NCBI RefSeq assembly: GCF_000821065.1
Contig: NZ_CDGG01000001.1
Span: forward strand, 1,984,001 to 2,048,000
Direction of reading: 5' to 3'
Origin: Oceanobacillus oncorhynchi
Lineage (GTDB): Bacteria > Bacillota > Bacilli > Bacillales > Amphibacillaceae
Length of the DNA: 64,000 nt
Below are positions 10,687 to 19,646 of the stretch, piece by piece (positions within the stretch are counted from its first letter, which is position 1; every line of letters begins with the position of its first letter). The position numbers and the translations under genes are program-made. The notes under the pieces were generated by a model. That model did no database searches, was not told the DNA's origin, and saw only the letters and a program-made list of their open reading frames with translations.

Positions 10687-11631
10687 ATGATGAAATTAGC
10701 GTTATGTACGGATGTGTTGGGCGATTTATCTTTTACGGATATGTTGGACAAGGTGAAGGAGTATGGAATAGAAGCAGTAGAAATGACTGCAGGCGGCTAG
10801 TCTCCTTGTCCGCATGTTCCTACAAATGAATTATTGGAAGATGAAAAGAAATTAGAGGAATTTAAACGGGAATTAAAGCAACGCAATATTGAAATTGCAG
10901 CATTGAATTGCTCTGGTAATCCTCTTTGCCCTGGAGAATTAGGAGAAAAGCATACGAAAACAGCATATCAGACGGTTGAGTTAGCTGAAAAGCTTGGTGT
11001 GAAAAAAATTGTAATGATGAGCGGGTTGCCTGGTGGCGGTCCGGAAGATAAATTCCCCAATTGGATTACTTCTACTGTTTCGTGGCCTGAATACATGCCT
11101 TCTGTATTAGAATATCAATGGAATGAAGTTGCTATTCCCTGGTGGAAGGAATTTGCCGACTATGCTCAAAAGCATGGAATAGAGAAGATTGCATTAGAAG
11201 CATTCCCCAGCCAATTAGTTTATAGTGCTTCCACTTTGTTAAAATTAAGGGAAGCGGTTGGAGATATCATTGGGATTAACTTGGATCCTTCCCACTTATT
11301 TATCATGGGTGCTGATCCAATTGCAGCTATTCGTCCGCTAGAAGGAGCTATTTATCATGTTCATGGAAAGGATGCCCGGATTGAGAGCAGATTAGCTGAT
11401 GTAAATGGTCTATTAGAATCGCTTCCGGTAACAGCAACAAAGGACAGAACCTGGAATTATGTAGCCGTGGGCTGTGGTCATGATCAGCAATGGTGGAAGG
11501 AATTTTTCTCTAATCTAAGTATGGTAGGCTATGAAGGGTATGTTTCATTGGAAATGGAAGATTTAACGATGAGTGTGGATGCTGGTCTGCGTACGTCAAT
11601 TGATTCTTTGGAAGCAACATTAATAAAATAA
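10687..11631 (+). pseudogene. TIM-barrel isomerase/epimerase gene with an in-frame amber codon
   Basis: The reading frame from the ATG at 10687 (RBS AAAGGGGATA) encodes a sugar phosphate isomerase/epimerase-like protein of about 314 residues interrupted by TAG at codon 38 (10798-10800). The local sequence is MTAGG*SPCPH; relatives commonly have Trp before SP.PH, so one change, TGG to TAG, explains it. The rest is undamaged: LEAFPSQLVYS, INLDPSHLFIMG, IYHVHGKD and VSLEMED carry likely metal ligands. The first downstream ATG (10834) would lose the first strand-helix unit. Options are a very young pseudogene, readthrough, or a sequencing error. Confidence 0.8.
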
Positions 11632-11990
11632 AAATTATGTACGTTTACTAAAGTTGGATAAACATGCCATTCAAGACCTGCAAAATAGTATAGGTATCTG
11701 ATTACAATCAAAAGAGCTGATTCTTAGAAATCGAGTTGAAAAACTGGATGGATAAGACAGCTTTTTACACGTTAGAAAAGCATTCCTGTGATGAAGTGGA
11801 ATGGGGGTTGGAAAAAAAGGCCATTGATATGATATAAGGTAACCACACCGATTAGCAAAAAATGAGCCTTTAAAATAACTAAAGTAAGTATTTATGAATT
11901 ATAAAAAAGGAAAAGATATATTTTTAAAAAATCACCAAATTTATTAGTGGTCTGCAAACTATTAAAATCCATATGGAAAGTAGGCTATCC
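11632..11990. other. 359-bp intergenic region
   Basis: AT-rich, with only short spurious ORFs. I see no clear terminator, promoter or operator. Confidence 0.4.
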
Positions 11991-13202
11991 ATGACAAAAG
12001 CAATGAACAGGAACAAAAATTTATTTATGCTGGTATCGTTTTTATTATGGTTTCCGCAATTTATGTATGTTCCAACCTTATCTCCGTATATGGAGCATAC
12101 AGAAATTCCATATTCCTTTATCGGAATTATTCTGGGAAGTTACGGATTGGCCCAATTATTATTCAGACTGCCAATTGGGATAACATCCGACATGATAAAA
12201 CTGCGAAAACCATTTATCCTGTTTGGTATGTTCATCAGCATGCTCAGCTGTTTTATATTTCTAACGATGGATGGGGCTGGATGGTTATTGTTTGCACGTG
12301 CGCTGGCCGGACTTGCAGCTGCATCATGGGTTGCTTTTACCGTTTTATATCCTATTTATTTTTCAGAGAATAAGGTTCATGTAGCAATGGGAAGTATTTC
12401 TTTTATTGTCGTGCTGGCTCAATTTCTTGGAATGAGCTTTAGCGGCTATATTGTTGAGGAATGGGGATGGAAGGCACCATTTTGGATTGGCAGTGTGTTC
12501 AGTGTGATTGGATGGGGGCTGGCTTTCTTTATTTATGAACCAAAAAATAAGAAAGTCTCCGAGCCCATTAAGCTAAAGGGATTAATACATATTATCCGCG
12601 AACCGTCGCTATTAAAAGTGTCTCTGTTATCCATATTGGCTCATAGTATTATTTTCTCGACTATGTTTGGCTTTACATCAACTTTTGCGTTACAGACAGG
12701 TTTTGAAGCGAGTGAGATTACCTGGATTGTAGCTGCTTTTATGGTACCGCATGCGATTGCAACGCTTTTTATGGGGAACGTGATTATTCCTCGCTTAGGA
12801 GAGGGGAAGTCCTTGGTGGCTGCCTTTTTGCTGGTGACGATAGCTACCTTGCTTATTCCGTTCGCACAGCTGAAGAGTATCTTTCTGGTTATCCAGGGAT
12901 TGCAGGGCTTTTCCTTAGGAATGATTTTTCCACTGCTGCTGGGGATGTCTATCCAATCGATTAAACCTGCCAAAAGAGCAACAGCCATGGGGGCGTATCA
13001 ATCTATCTACGCAATAGGTATATTTGTTGGTCCATTTTTATCAGGAATGGTTAATTCCCAGTTTGGTATCGCATCTGGATTCTATTTTGCTGGCGGATTA
13101 GGGATGATAGCGACGCTGCTTGTCGCTATTTGGTATAGGGGAAAGATATTTACTCGTCTTTTACTAAAAAATGAAAATACAAAGAAACATCATGCGATTT
13201 AA
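11991..13202 (+). CDS. MFS transporter
   Basis: A major facilitator transporter of about 403 residues with about twelve hydrophobic segments. FIGIILGSYGLAQLLFRLPIGITSD, in helix 2 and loop 2-3, is the conserved block. It is a clear paralog of the transporter at 47962-49182 (shared GxYG.xQxLLRLPxGxxSD, EEWGWKAPFWIG, AxGxFxGPxxxG). I chose the ATG at 11991, which has GAAAGTAGG upstream; an ATG at 11973 lacks a site. It is followed 37 bases later by an IolE-like gene. It probably carries a polyol or a degradation product; the direction of transport is unknown. Confidence 0.8.
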   Translation: MTKAMNRNKNLFMLVSFLLWFPQFMYVPTLSPYMEHTEIPYSFIGIILGSYGLAQLLFRLPIGITSDMIKLRKPFILFGMFISMLSCFIFLTMDGAGWLLFARALAGLAAASWVAFTVLYPIYFSENKVHVAMGSISFIVVLAQFLGMSFSGYIVEEWGWKAPFWIGSVFSVIGWGLAFFIYEPKNKKVSEPIKLKGLIHIIREPSLLKVSLLSILAHSIIFSTMFGFTSTFALQTGFEASEITWIVAAFMVPHAIATLFMGNVIIPRLGEGKSLVAAFLLVTIATLLIPFAQLKSIFLVIQGLQGFSLGMIFPLLLGMSIQSIKPAKRATAMGAYQSIYAIGIFVGPFLSGMVNSQFGIASGFYFAGGLGMIATLLVAIWYRGKIFTRLLLKNENTKKHHAI

Positions 13203-13239
13203 GATCACTAGTGCTATATGATTGGAGGCGGAAGGAATC

Positions 13240-14172
13240 ATGACAATAAACATTTCAGGTGCGCCATGCTGCTGGGGCGTAGATGATCCTAAGAACCCTT
13301 ACCTTCCAGATTGGAAAGACGTTTTAAAAGAAGCGCATCTGGCCGGATTTACAGGGGTTGAGACAGGTCCGTACGGTTATTTACCCCTTGATACAAGTGT
13401 TTTAAAAGAAGAACTGGAAAAAAATGAACTTACGATTGTAGCAGGGACTATCTTTGATGATCTTGTCTCCGAGGCCAATCTGCCTAATCTGCTTCAACAA
13501 GTAGAGGCTATTTGTTCTTTAATCACGCAGATGCCGCAAGAACAAGCGGGAGACAATCAAAAGTTTAAGACACCTTATCTGATTGTGATTGATTGGGGCC
13601 ATGATGAAAGAGATTATGCAGCAGGCCACCCTGATCAGGCGCAGAGATTATCAAATAAGGCATGGGGTAATATGATCTCTCATATTACCCAAATTGCAAA
13701 GAAAGCTGCGCAAGAATACGGTGTTCGTGCAGTGGTGCATCCACATGCCGGTGGGTACATTGAATTTTCGGATGAAATATTGAAACTGACAGAGGACATT
13801 CCGTATGAAGTAGCCGGTCTTTGTTTAGATACAGGACATTTACTTTATTCAAAAATGGATCCGATAGAATGGCTGGAAAAGCTATATCATCGTGTAGACT
13901 ATATTCATTTTAAAGACATTGATATAGATGTCTACCGACAAGTCATGAATAAAAAAATCCGTTTTTTTGATGCCTGTGCGGAAAATGTAATGTGTCCTAT
14001 AGGTGAAGGTGTTATTGATTATAAAGAAATATATGAGTTATTAGCTGTAAAATTAAAATATGAAGGGTTTATCACGATCGAGCAGGAGCGTGATCCTCGA
14101 AATGCAGGCAGCAGTTTAGCCGATGTGAAAAAAAGTGTCGCATTTTTAGAAGAGCTTGGTTTTAATAAATAA
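13240..14172 (+). CDS. IolE-like sugar isomerase/dehydratase-family TIM barrel
   Basis: A 310-residue xylose-isomerase-like TIM-barrel protein related to inosose dehydratase IolE. It opens ISGAPCCWGVDDP. Likely metal-site strands are visible: VVHPHAGGYIEF, LCLDTGHLLYS, VDYIHFKDID and ITIEQERDP, mirroring YHHHLG, LLYDTGH, VHFKD and VIEAEQDP in IolE. The ATG at 13240 follows GGAGGCGGAAGG. It could dehydrate or isomerise a keto-inositol, but it diverges from the two clearer IolE proteins in the window and may use a different ring substrate. Confidence 0.78.
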   Translation: MTINISGAPCCWGVDDPKNPYLPDWKDVLKEAHLAGFTGVETGPYGYLPLDTSVLKEELEKNELTIVAGTIFDDLVSEANLPNLLQQVEAICSLITQMPQEQAGDNQKFKTPYLIVIDWGHDERDYAAGHPDQAQRLSNKAWGNMISHITQIAKKAAQEYGVRAVVHPHAGGYIEFSDEILKLTEDIPYEVAGLCLDTGHLLYSKMDPIEWLEKLYHRVDYIHFKDIDIDVYRQVMNKKIRFFDACAENVMCPIGEGVIDYKEIYELLAVKLKYEGFITIEQERDPRNAGSSLADVKKSVAFLEELGFNK

Positions 14173-14198
14173 GTTCAAGCTTTCCAATGTAATTGTAA

Positions 14199-14245
14199 TA
14201 AAGCGTATGAATAAGGCCACCCAGCCCAGCTTTATACGCTTTTTA
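14199..14245 (+). terminator. Terminator after the IolE-like gene
   Basis: TAAAGCGTAT pairs with ATACGCTTTT, with further pairing possible inside, ending in a short T tract. Confidence 0.65.
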
Positions 14246-14327
14246 CAGTAATTTATCACACCGTGTCAAATTACTTTACACTTCTTCATTTTCTCATAGA
14301 TTTTTAGATGATATTCATGTAAAATAA

Positions 14328-14348
14328 ATACAATTACTGTAATTGTAT
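14328..14348. promoter_or_regulatory. Perfect palindrome before the alanine symporter gene, likely operator
   Basis: ATACAATTA-CTG-TAATTGTAT is a perfect 9-bp inverted repeat with a 3-bp centre, 36 bases before the start codon. The size and symmetry suit a dimeric repressor. I cannot name the regulator. Confidence 0.5.
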
Positions 14349-14384
14349 TTTTGTGAAAAAACAGACAATTGAAAAGGGGGAGAT

Positions 14385-15767
14385 GTGGAAGTGGAAAGCA
14401 TACAGGCAATAGTGGATACGGTTAATGGTATCGTCTGGGGGCCGATTACGCTCGTACTGATTGTAGGAACGGGAATATTTTTAACATTGCGTCTGGGATT
14501 TTTACAAGTAAGAGATTTACCTTATGCGCTTAAATTAACATTCTCTAAAAGTAAAAATAAAGACAAAAACGAAAAAGGAGATATTTCTCATTTCCAATCA
14601 TTGATGATTGCTATGGCGGCGACACTGGGAATTGGTAATATGACTGGAGTTGCTTCAGCTGTGCTCCTTGGTGGTGTTGGTGCGCTATTTTGGATGTGGC
14701 TGGCGGCATTTTTTGGGATGGCCACAAAATATGGTGAAGCTATCTTAGCTGTTAAATACCGTACCGTCAATCATAAAGGGGAAATATCAGGCGGTCCAAT
14801 GTATTATATTGAAAAGGGATTGGGCTGGAAATGGTTAGCTGTTTTGTTTGCGCTGTTTGGCTTTTTAGCATCCTTTGGAATTGGAAATATGACGCAATCG
14901 AATACTGTTGCCGGTTCCTTACAAGCTACTTTTAATATTAACCCATGGGTTACGGGAATCATCTTGATGGCGCTCACTGCATTAGTTTTGCTTGGCGGAG
15001 TGAGAGGCATTGGAAGAGTAACTGCTATCTTTGTCCCATTTCTGGCTTTGTTTTATATAGCTGGCGGACTGATTATTGTTATTTTAAATATTACGGAAGT
15101 TCCTGCGGCGTTTGCAGTTATTTTTGAGGCTGCATTTAATCCGGAAGCTGTCGGCGGGGGAGCTATCGGTTTAGCGATTCGATACGGGATTGCCCGCGGG
15201 GTGTTCTCCAATGAAGCGGGTCTTGGTTCAGCGCCAATTGCGGCAGCGGCAGCGAAGACGGATTATCCAGGGCGGCAGGCGTTAGTATCGATGACAGGAA
15301 CATTTCTGGATACGATCGTGGTTTGTACGATTACCGGACTTGTTGTGGTGATGAGCGGGCTGCATTTGCAATTTGGAGCAGATGCAGCACCTGTCATTAC
15401 AGGAGAAGCTTTTGACTTTTTCTTGCCTGGATTAGGTAATTATATTGTTGTATTCAGCCTTATTTTCTTTGCTTATTCCACTATTCTGGGCTGGTCCTAT
15501 TATGGGGAGAAATGCTTCGGTTATATTTTTGGAGATCGAAATACAATCTATTATAAAATCATTTTCTGTCTGGTTATCCTGTTTGGTGCGGTTCAATCTG
15601 TGCAGTTAGTATGGGATCTTGCGGATATATTCAATGGATTAATGGCAGTGCCCAACTTGATTGCGCTCTGTTTATTATCCGGCGTGATTGTATCTGAAAC
15701 AAATAAATTTAGAGAAGTACGGAGAAAGGAAAAAGAGGAGGAGAGGAAGCAGAAGCTGGCTGGTTAA
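14385..15767 (+). CDS. Sodium/alanine symporter (AGCS family)
   Basis: A 460-residue membrane protein of the alanine-or-glycine:cation symporter family. Typical blocks are TLGIGNMTGVASAVLLGGVGALFW cut across residues 75-98, ISGGPMYYIEKGLG near 140, RGVFSNEAGLGSAP near 275 (an AGCS signature) and FSLIFFAYSTILGWSYYGEKC. GTG start at 14385 or 14391 after AAAAGGGGGAG; the second gives better spacing. It does not fit the polyol theme around it. It is a single gene between two terminators with its own candidate operator. Confidence 0.9.
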   Translation: MEVESIQAIVDTVNGIVWGPITLVLIVGTGIFLTLRLGFLQVRDLPYALKLTFSKSKNKDKNEKGDISHFQSLMIAMAATLGIGNMTGVASAVLLGGVGALFWMWLAAFFGMATKYGEAILAVKYRTVNHKGEISGGPMYYIEKGLGWKWLAVLFALFGFLASFGIGNMTQSNTVAGSLQATFNINPWVTGIILMALTALVLLGGVRGIGRVTAIFVPFLALFYIAGGLIIVILNITEVPAAFAVIFEAAFNPEAVGGGAIGLAIRYGIARGVFSNEAGLGSAPIAAAAAKTDYPGRQALVSMTGTFLDTIVVCTITGLVVVMSGLHLQFGADAAPVITGEAFDFFLPGLGNYIVVFSLIFFAYSTILGWSYYGEKCFGYIFGDRNTIYYKIIFCLVILFGAVQSVQLVWDLADIFNGLMAVPNLIALCLLSGVIVSETNKFREVRRKEKEEERKQKLAG

Positions 15768-15850
15768 TGATTGCTGTAATAAATGATAAAGTTACAGTAA
15801 TTTTCTATCGGACATATAAAGGAAATAATTGAGGGGAAATCAATTCGTAT

Positions 15851-15888
15851 AAAAAGTGACTTCTTTGCATCCATGGAAGTCACTTTTT
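15851..15888 (+). terminator. Terminator of the alanine symporter gene
   Basis: AAAAAGTGACTTC / GAAGTCACTTTTT perfect stem with a 12-base loop and T run. Confidence 0.85.
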
Positions 15889-15895
15889 AGGTTTC

Positions 15896-16050
15896 TCAAT
15901 AATTGAATTTAATTGCAGCTATAGGATTTATTCGTTCTAAAAGGTTGTCTTCAGGATTTCCAAATAATATCACTTCTCCAGTAACAAGAGTCCCGTTTAC
16001 AAGAGGACAGCTATGTAAGCCAAGCTGAGCTGTTCTTTTTAATCTGTTTT
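15896..16050 (-). pseudogene. Possible remnant of a gene C-terminus
   Basis: The minus strand reads open for about 50 codons to a TGA at 15896-15898 (RLKRTAQLGLHSCP, then NGTLVTGEVILFGNPEDN, ending IKFNY). Codon choice and hydrophobic pattern look protein-like, but there is no start or ribosome binding site, and upstream the sequence turns AT-rich. I do not recognise the family. It is probably the tail of a lost gene. Confidence 0.3.
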
Positions 16051-16421
16051 ATTTATTATAAAATACCTTTAGAAATAATAGATGCTCCTATCCTCATATA
16101 ACAGGAGTATCTCAGTAAAAGTTATTCTTTTTATTTTATTATACCGTTGTATATCCTATATTATTTCACCAAATTTCACCTGAAAACATATTAAAATAGG
16201 CGGATATATCTTTTTTTATATACAAACAAATCTCATGATTTTAAAAGATAAATTAGAATAATTTGCATATTATAATTTTATATGTTTTAATAGATTCTAC
16301 TTTAAGTTATTTTTCCTACAGTTCTCTATAGATGTGGCTGATGAAAATAACATTGTGAATCTTAACGTATTTTTCAATCATACAAGTTCATTTATAGAAT
16401 CAAAAATTTCATATTTCTATA
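16051..16421. other. AT-rich leader region before the tandem riboswitches
   Basis: About 370 bp of very AT-rich sequence with no ORF I would support. It should contain the promoter for the thiamine-transport transcript; several TATAAT-like boxes exist and I cannot choose among them. Confidence 0.35.
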
Positions 16422-16510
16422 ATCACTAGGGGAGCGATTTTTATCGCTGAGAAAGGAAACTTGACTCTTATAACCTGATTTAGTTAAGACTAACGTAGGG
16501 AAGTGATGAC
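16422..16510 (+). promoter_or_regulatory. TPP riboswitch, first of two
   Basis: Contains the conserved thiamine-pyrophosphate aptamer core in order: ACTAGGGGAGC, GCTGAGA, GACTCTTATAACCTGAT, then TAACGTAGGGAAGTG, with the P2/P3 pairing GCGAT/ATCGC. TPP binding is expected to promote the terminator at 16549-16582. Confidence 0.92.
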
Positions 16511-16548
16511 TTACTTAAGTAGATAATAATCTAGTTATGTATTCATTT

Positions 16549-16582
16549 CCCATTCATCTGTATTCGTTGAATGGGTTTTTTA
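16549..16582 (+). terminator. Expression-platform terminator of the first TPP riboswitch
   Basis: CCCATTCA pairs with TGAATGGG, followed by TTTTTT. It lies 40 bases after the first aptamer and before the second. Confidence 0.85.
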
Positions 16583-16628
16583 ATGCTTATGTCATAAATT
16601 CAATAAAAGAGATACCAATTTAATAAGA

Positions 16629-16722
16629 ATGTAGGGGGACCAGTGTTGCTGGTTGAGATACTATCCGTAAGATATAGACCCTTAGAACCTGATCTGGTTG
16701 AGACCAGCGTAGGGAACATGCA
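16629..16722 (+). promoter_or_regulatory. TPP riboswitch, second of two
   Basis: A second complete aptamer: GTAGGGGGACCAG, GCTGGTTGAGATA, AGACCCTTAGAACCTGATCTGG and ACCAGCGTAGGGAACATG, closer to consensus than the first. It has its own downstream terminator. Confidence 0.95.
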
Positions 16723-16750
16723 AAGTAATTTCTATCATAAGGAAATGTAT

Positions 16751-16783
16751 GTACCCTGGGCTTCATGTCTGGGGTATTTTTTA
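16751..16783 (+). terminator. Expression-platform terminator of the second TPP riboswitch
   Basis: TACCCTGGG / CTGGGGTA stem with the loop CTTCATGT-like and a T6 run, 30 bases after the aptamer. Confidence 0.75.
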
Positions 16784-16874
16784 TTTGGAAGGAGGGATGC
16801 ATTTTCGATTAGCTGATGATTGCTTTTAAGACATAATAATACACTCTTTGTTAGAAAGAAGGTGAGAACGAAGG

Positions 16875-17648
16875 ATGAGAGAACAAAATAAAAAAATAGC
16901 TCTTCGGTTTCAAAACGTCAATTTTTATTACAAAAATGGTGCAGGGAAAATTCCTATATTAAAAAATATGAATCTTTCTGTTGCGGATGGTGAATTTGTA
17001 AGCATTATCGGTGCGAGTGGGTCCGGCAAGTCGACAATTTTCCGTCTAATTGTCGGATTGGAGGAACTGAATAGCGGAACTATCTATTTAAACGAGGATC
17101 CAGTAACTAATCGTTCTGGAAAAGTTGGTTATATGCCTCAACAGGATTTATTGATGCCATGGCGGACTGTTCAACAAAATGCAGCTCTTCCATTGGAACT
17201 GCAAAAGGAAAATCATCTCGATAGAAGAACTGTTCAAAACTTGCTGGAGGCCTTTGGGTTAAAAGGATACGAGAATAAATACCCTCATGAATTATCTGGG
17301 GGGATGCGGCAACGGGTTTCCTTTTTAAGAGCCACGTTATCCGGTTCTAATGTGTTGTTGTTGGACGAACCTTTTTCAGCCTTAGATGCAATGACCAGGT
17401 TATATATGCAGGAATGGTTATTAGAACAGTGGGAACAACAGCAATCTACTATTTTGTTTATAACACATGATATTTCAGAAGCATTATTTTTGTCTGACCG
17501 CATTTTCGTCATTACGGATACCCCATTTACAACATTAAAAGAAATTAAAATACCTTTAGAACGTCCAAGACGACAATACGATTTAGATAAAGAGGAAGTG
17601 ACGGAGCTAAAAAATGATTTACTAGATCAGTTTCGGATGAGGGTGTAA
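16875..17648 (+). CDS. thiZ: Thiamine-precursor ABC transporter, ATPase
   Basis: A 257-residue ABC ATPase with Walker A GASGSGKST near residue 45, Q-loop YMPQQD, signature LSGGMRQR near 137, Walker B VLLLDEPF and the switch histidine in FITHD. It is of the nitrate/taurine/thiamine-precursor type. The two upstream TPP riboswitches and the downstream permease and NMT1-like binding protein identify the system as a pyrimidine-precursor (ThiXYZ-type) importer. RBS AGAAGGTGAGAACGAAGG. The next gene starts 3 bases after its stop. Confidence 0.88.
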   Translation: MREQNKKIALRFQNVNFYYKNGAGKIPILKNMNLSVADGEFVSIIGASGSGKSTIFRLIVGLEELNSGTIYLNEDPVTNRSGKVGYMPQQDLLMPWRTVQQNAALPLELQKENHLDRRTVQNLLEAFGLKGYENKYPHELSGGMRQRVSFLRATLSGSNVLLLDEPFSALDAMTRLYMQEWLLEQWEQQQSTILFITHDISEALFLSDRIFVITDTPFTTLKEIKIPLERPRRQYDLDKEEVTELKNDLLDQFRMRV

Positions 17649-17651
17649 TGC

Positions 17652-18392
17652 ATGAAAAATTATCTTTATTCTATTATTTTAATCACAATCTTTTTGCTTA
17701 TATGGGAAGCGGGAGCGGGGTTTGTCGCTACATCATTTATTTTGCCAGCGCCAACCGAAATCGTGATAAAGCTATGGGAATTAAAAACAGAGCTCTTGTT
17801 GCATCATCTTCCTATGACGCTTGCTGTTATTATCATTGGTCTTGGGATTTCATTGGTACTGGGAGTTGCTTTAGCAATAAGCATGAATCTATCTAAAACA
17901 TTACAACAAGCGATTTATCCGATTTTAATTGCATCACAAACTATTCCTATTATTGCATTGGCGCCCATTTTTGTACTTTGGTTCGGATATTCCATCTGGA
18001 GTAAAGTTATCGTTACAATTATCATTACCTTTTTTCCTATTACCGTCAGTACATTCGATGGTTTTCGGTCAACAAGCAAAGAGCTGAAAGAATTATTTCA
18101 AACATTAGGTGCATCTAAAAGACAGATTTTTTTCAAATTAGAAGTCCCATCTGCACTGCCATCTTTTTTTTCAGGGCTAAAAGTAGCGGTGCCGATGAGT
18201 GTGATTGGAGCAGCAATAGGAGAATGGCTGGGTGCACAAGCAGGTTTAGGGTATTTTAGTCGTCGGATGATGACACAGTTTAATGGAGCGGGTGTTTTTG
18301 CTCCAATTGTCCTTCTTTCTTTGATTGGAATTTTATTGTTTATTACTGTTGTTTTATTAGAAAAATATATATTGAAATGGAGAAGATCTTAA
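17652..18392 (+). CDS. thiX: Thiamine-precursor ABC transporter, permease
   Basis: A 246-residue inner-membrane permease of the BPD family with about six helices. The conserved cytoplasmic coupling loop is ELFQTLGASKRQIFFKLEVP and the following GAAIGEWLGAQAGLGYF is typical of NitT/TauT/ThiX permeases. The gene lies tightly between the ATPase and the binding protein (3-base and 1-base gaps), so it belongs to one TPP-regulated operon. Confidence 0.87.
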   Translation: MKNYLYSIILITIFLLIWEAGAGFVATSFILPAPTEIVIKLWELKTELLLHHLPMTLAVIIIGLGISLVLGVALAISMNLSKTLQQAIYPILIASQTIPIIALAPIFVLWFGYSIWSKVIVTIIITFFPITVSTFDGFRSTSKELKELFQTLGASKRQIFFKLEVPSALPSFFSGLKVAVPMSVIGAAIGEWLGAQAGLGYFSRRMMTQFNGAGVFAPIVLLSLIGILLFITVVLLEKYILKWRRS

Positions 18393-18393
18393 T

Positions 18394-19407
18394 ATGAAAA
18401 AATTATCAATAATAGTTGGTATTCTAATAAGCTTTATTAGTTTAAGTGCTTGTGGAAATGAAAAGGAAGAATCAATAGCAGAGAATAATAAAAACACAAA
18501 AGAAACAAATACCGTTTCTATTATGCTGGATTGGTATCCGAATGCTGTACATAGTTATCTATACGTAGCAGAAGAGAAAGGGTATTTTGAAGAAGAGGGC
18601 ATCAATGTTGATATTCAATTTCCGGCAAATCCGACTGACCCGCTGTCACTTGCGGCTTCAGGCAATGTGACGATGGGATTATATTACCAGCCCGATGTGA
18701 TTGCAGCAAGAGCAAATGAAAATATCCCTGTTAAATCCGTGGCTGCTATTGTTCGAGAGCCATTAAATCATATTGTTTACCGTTCTGATGATCCGATAAA
18801 TTCTCCAAAAGAATTAGAAGGGAAGCAGGTAGGTTATCCTGGAATTCCTGTTAATGAAGCAATTGTTAAAACCGTTGTTGAACATGACGGCGGAGATTAT
18901 GAAAAAGTAGATATGATGAATGTGGAATTTGAATTGGGTTCTTCCCTTATTTCTGAGCAGGTTGATGCTGTAAGTGGTATGTATGTAAACCATGAAGTGC
19001 CAGTTCTGCGCAGTGAAGGCTATAATATTGATTTTATTAATCCAGTAGATTACGGGGTCCCTCGCTTTTATGAAATTGTCGCTGTTACCAGTGACGAGAC
19101 ATGGGAAGAGGAGCAGGAAAATATTGAAGCATTTTGGCGGGCTGCACGAAAAGGATATGATTTCATGATTGAAAATGAAGAAGAGGCACTGCAAATCCTG
19201 CTTGATCATCAGGATGAAGGAAACTTTCCCTTGGAAAAAGAAATAGAAGCAGAAAGCTTGTCTATTCTATTACCAAAAATGGAATCAGAACAAGGTTTTG
19301 GATCACAAGAAAAAGCTTCATGGGAAGAAACAGCAAAATGGTTAAAAGAATATGGAGTAATTAAAGAAATTCCAAACATCGATGATATATTTGTCAATAT
19401 TGAATAA
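18394..19407 (+). CDS. thiY: Thiamine-precursor ABC transporter, lipoprotein binding protein
   Basis: A 337-residue NMT1/THI5-like solute-binding lipoprotein. The signal peptide ends in a lipobox (SLSAC, Cys near residue 20), so it is anchored outside the membrane. Family blocks include VSIMLDWYPNAVHSYLYVA, EEEGINVDI, NPTDPLSLAASG and GVPRFYEIVAV. It would capture HMP or formylaminopyrimidine, the usual ThiY-type ligands, for salvage. No tenA gene accompanies the operon here, so the exact precursor is uncertain. Confidence 0.87.
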   Translation: MKKLSIIVGILISFISLSACGNEKEESIAENNKNTKETNTVSIMLDWYPNAVHSYLYVAEEKGYFEEEGINVDIQFPANPTDPLSLAASGNVTMGLYYQPDVIAARANENIPVKSVAAIVREPLNHIVYRSDDPINSPKELEGKQVGYPGIPVNEAIVKTVVEHDGGDYEKVDMMNVEFELGSSLISEQVDAVSGMYVNHEVPVLRSEGYNIDFINPVDYGVPRFYEIVAVTSDETWEEEQENIEAFWRAARKGYDFMIENEEEALQILLDHQDEGNFPLEKEIEAESLSILLPKMESEQGFGSQEKASWEETAKWLKEYGVIKEIPNIDDIFVNIE

Positions 19408-19610
19408 TAATTATTGATTTTTTGAGGAAAGCCATTATTGACAGTAAATGATTCAATTGAAGAAAAAAGAGTTATTAAACGAGAATGTCACGAAAAACTT
19501 ATATAAATTGAGTGCAGTTCCCTTTTATGAAAGTTTTAAAATCCAGTTATACCATGTATAATAGGGCTATAAACATAAAGTCAATGGATATAATATATTA
19601 AATAGACTAT

Positions 19611-19626
19611 AAATAGCGCTTAAATA
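19611..19626. promoter_or_regulatory. LacI-type operator before the lacI-like gene
   Basis: AAATAGCGCTTAAATA keeps the AGCGCTTAA core of the operators at 20762, 21802, 23059, 29016, 37925 and 38048. It lies 21 bases before the repressor's start, which suggests autoregulation. Confidence 0.6.
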
Positions 19627-19646
19627 AATGAAAAGGAATTAGTGAA

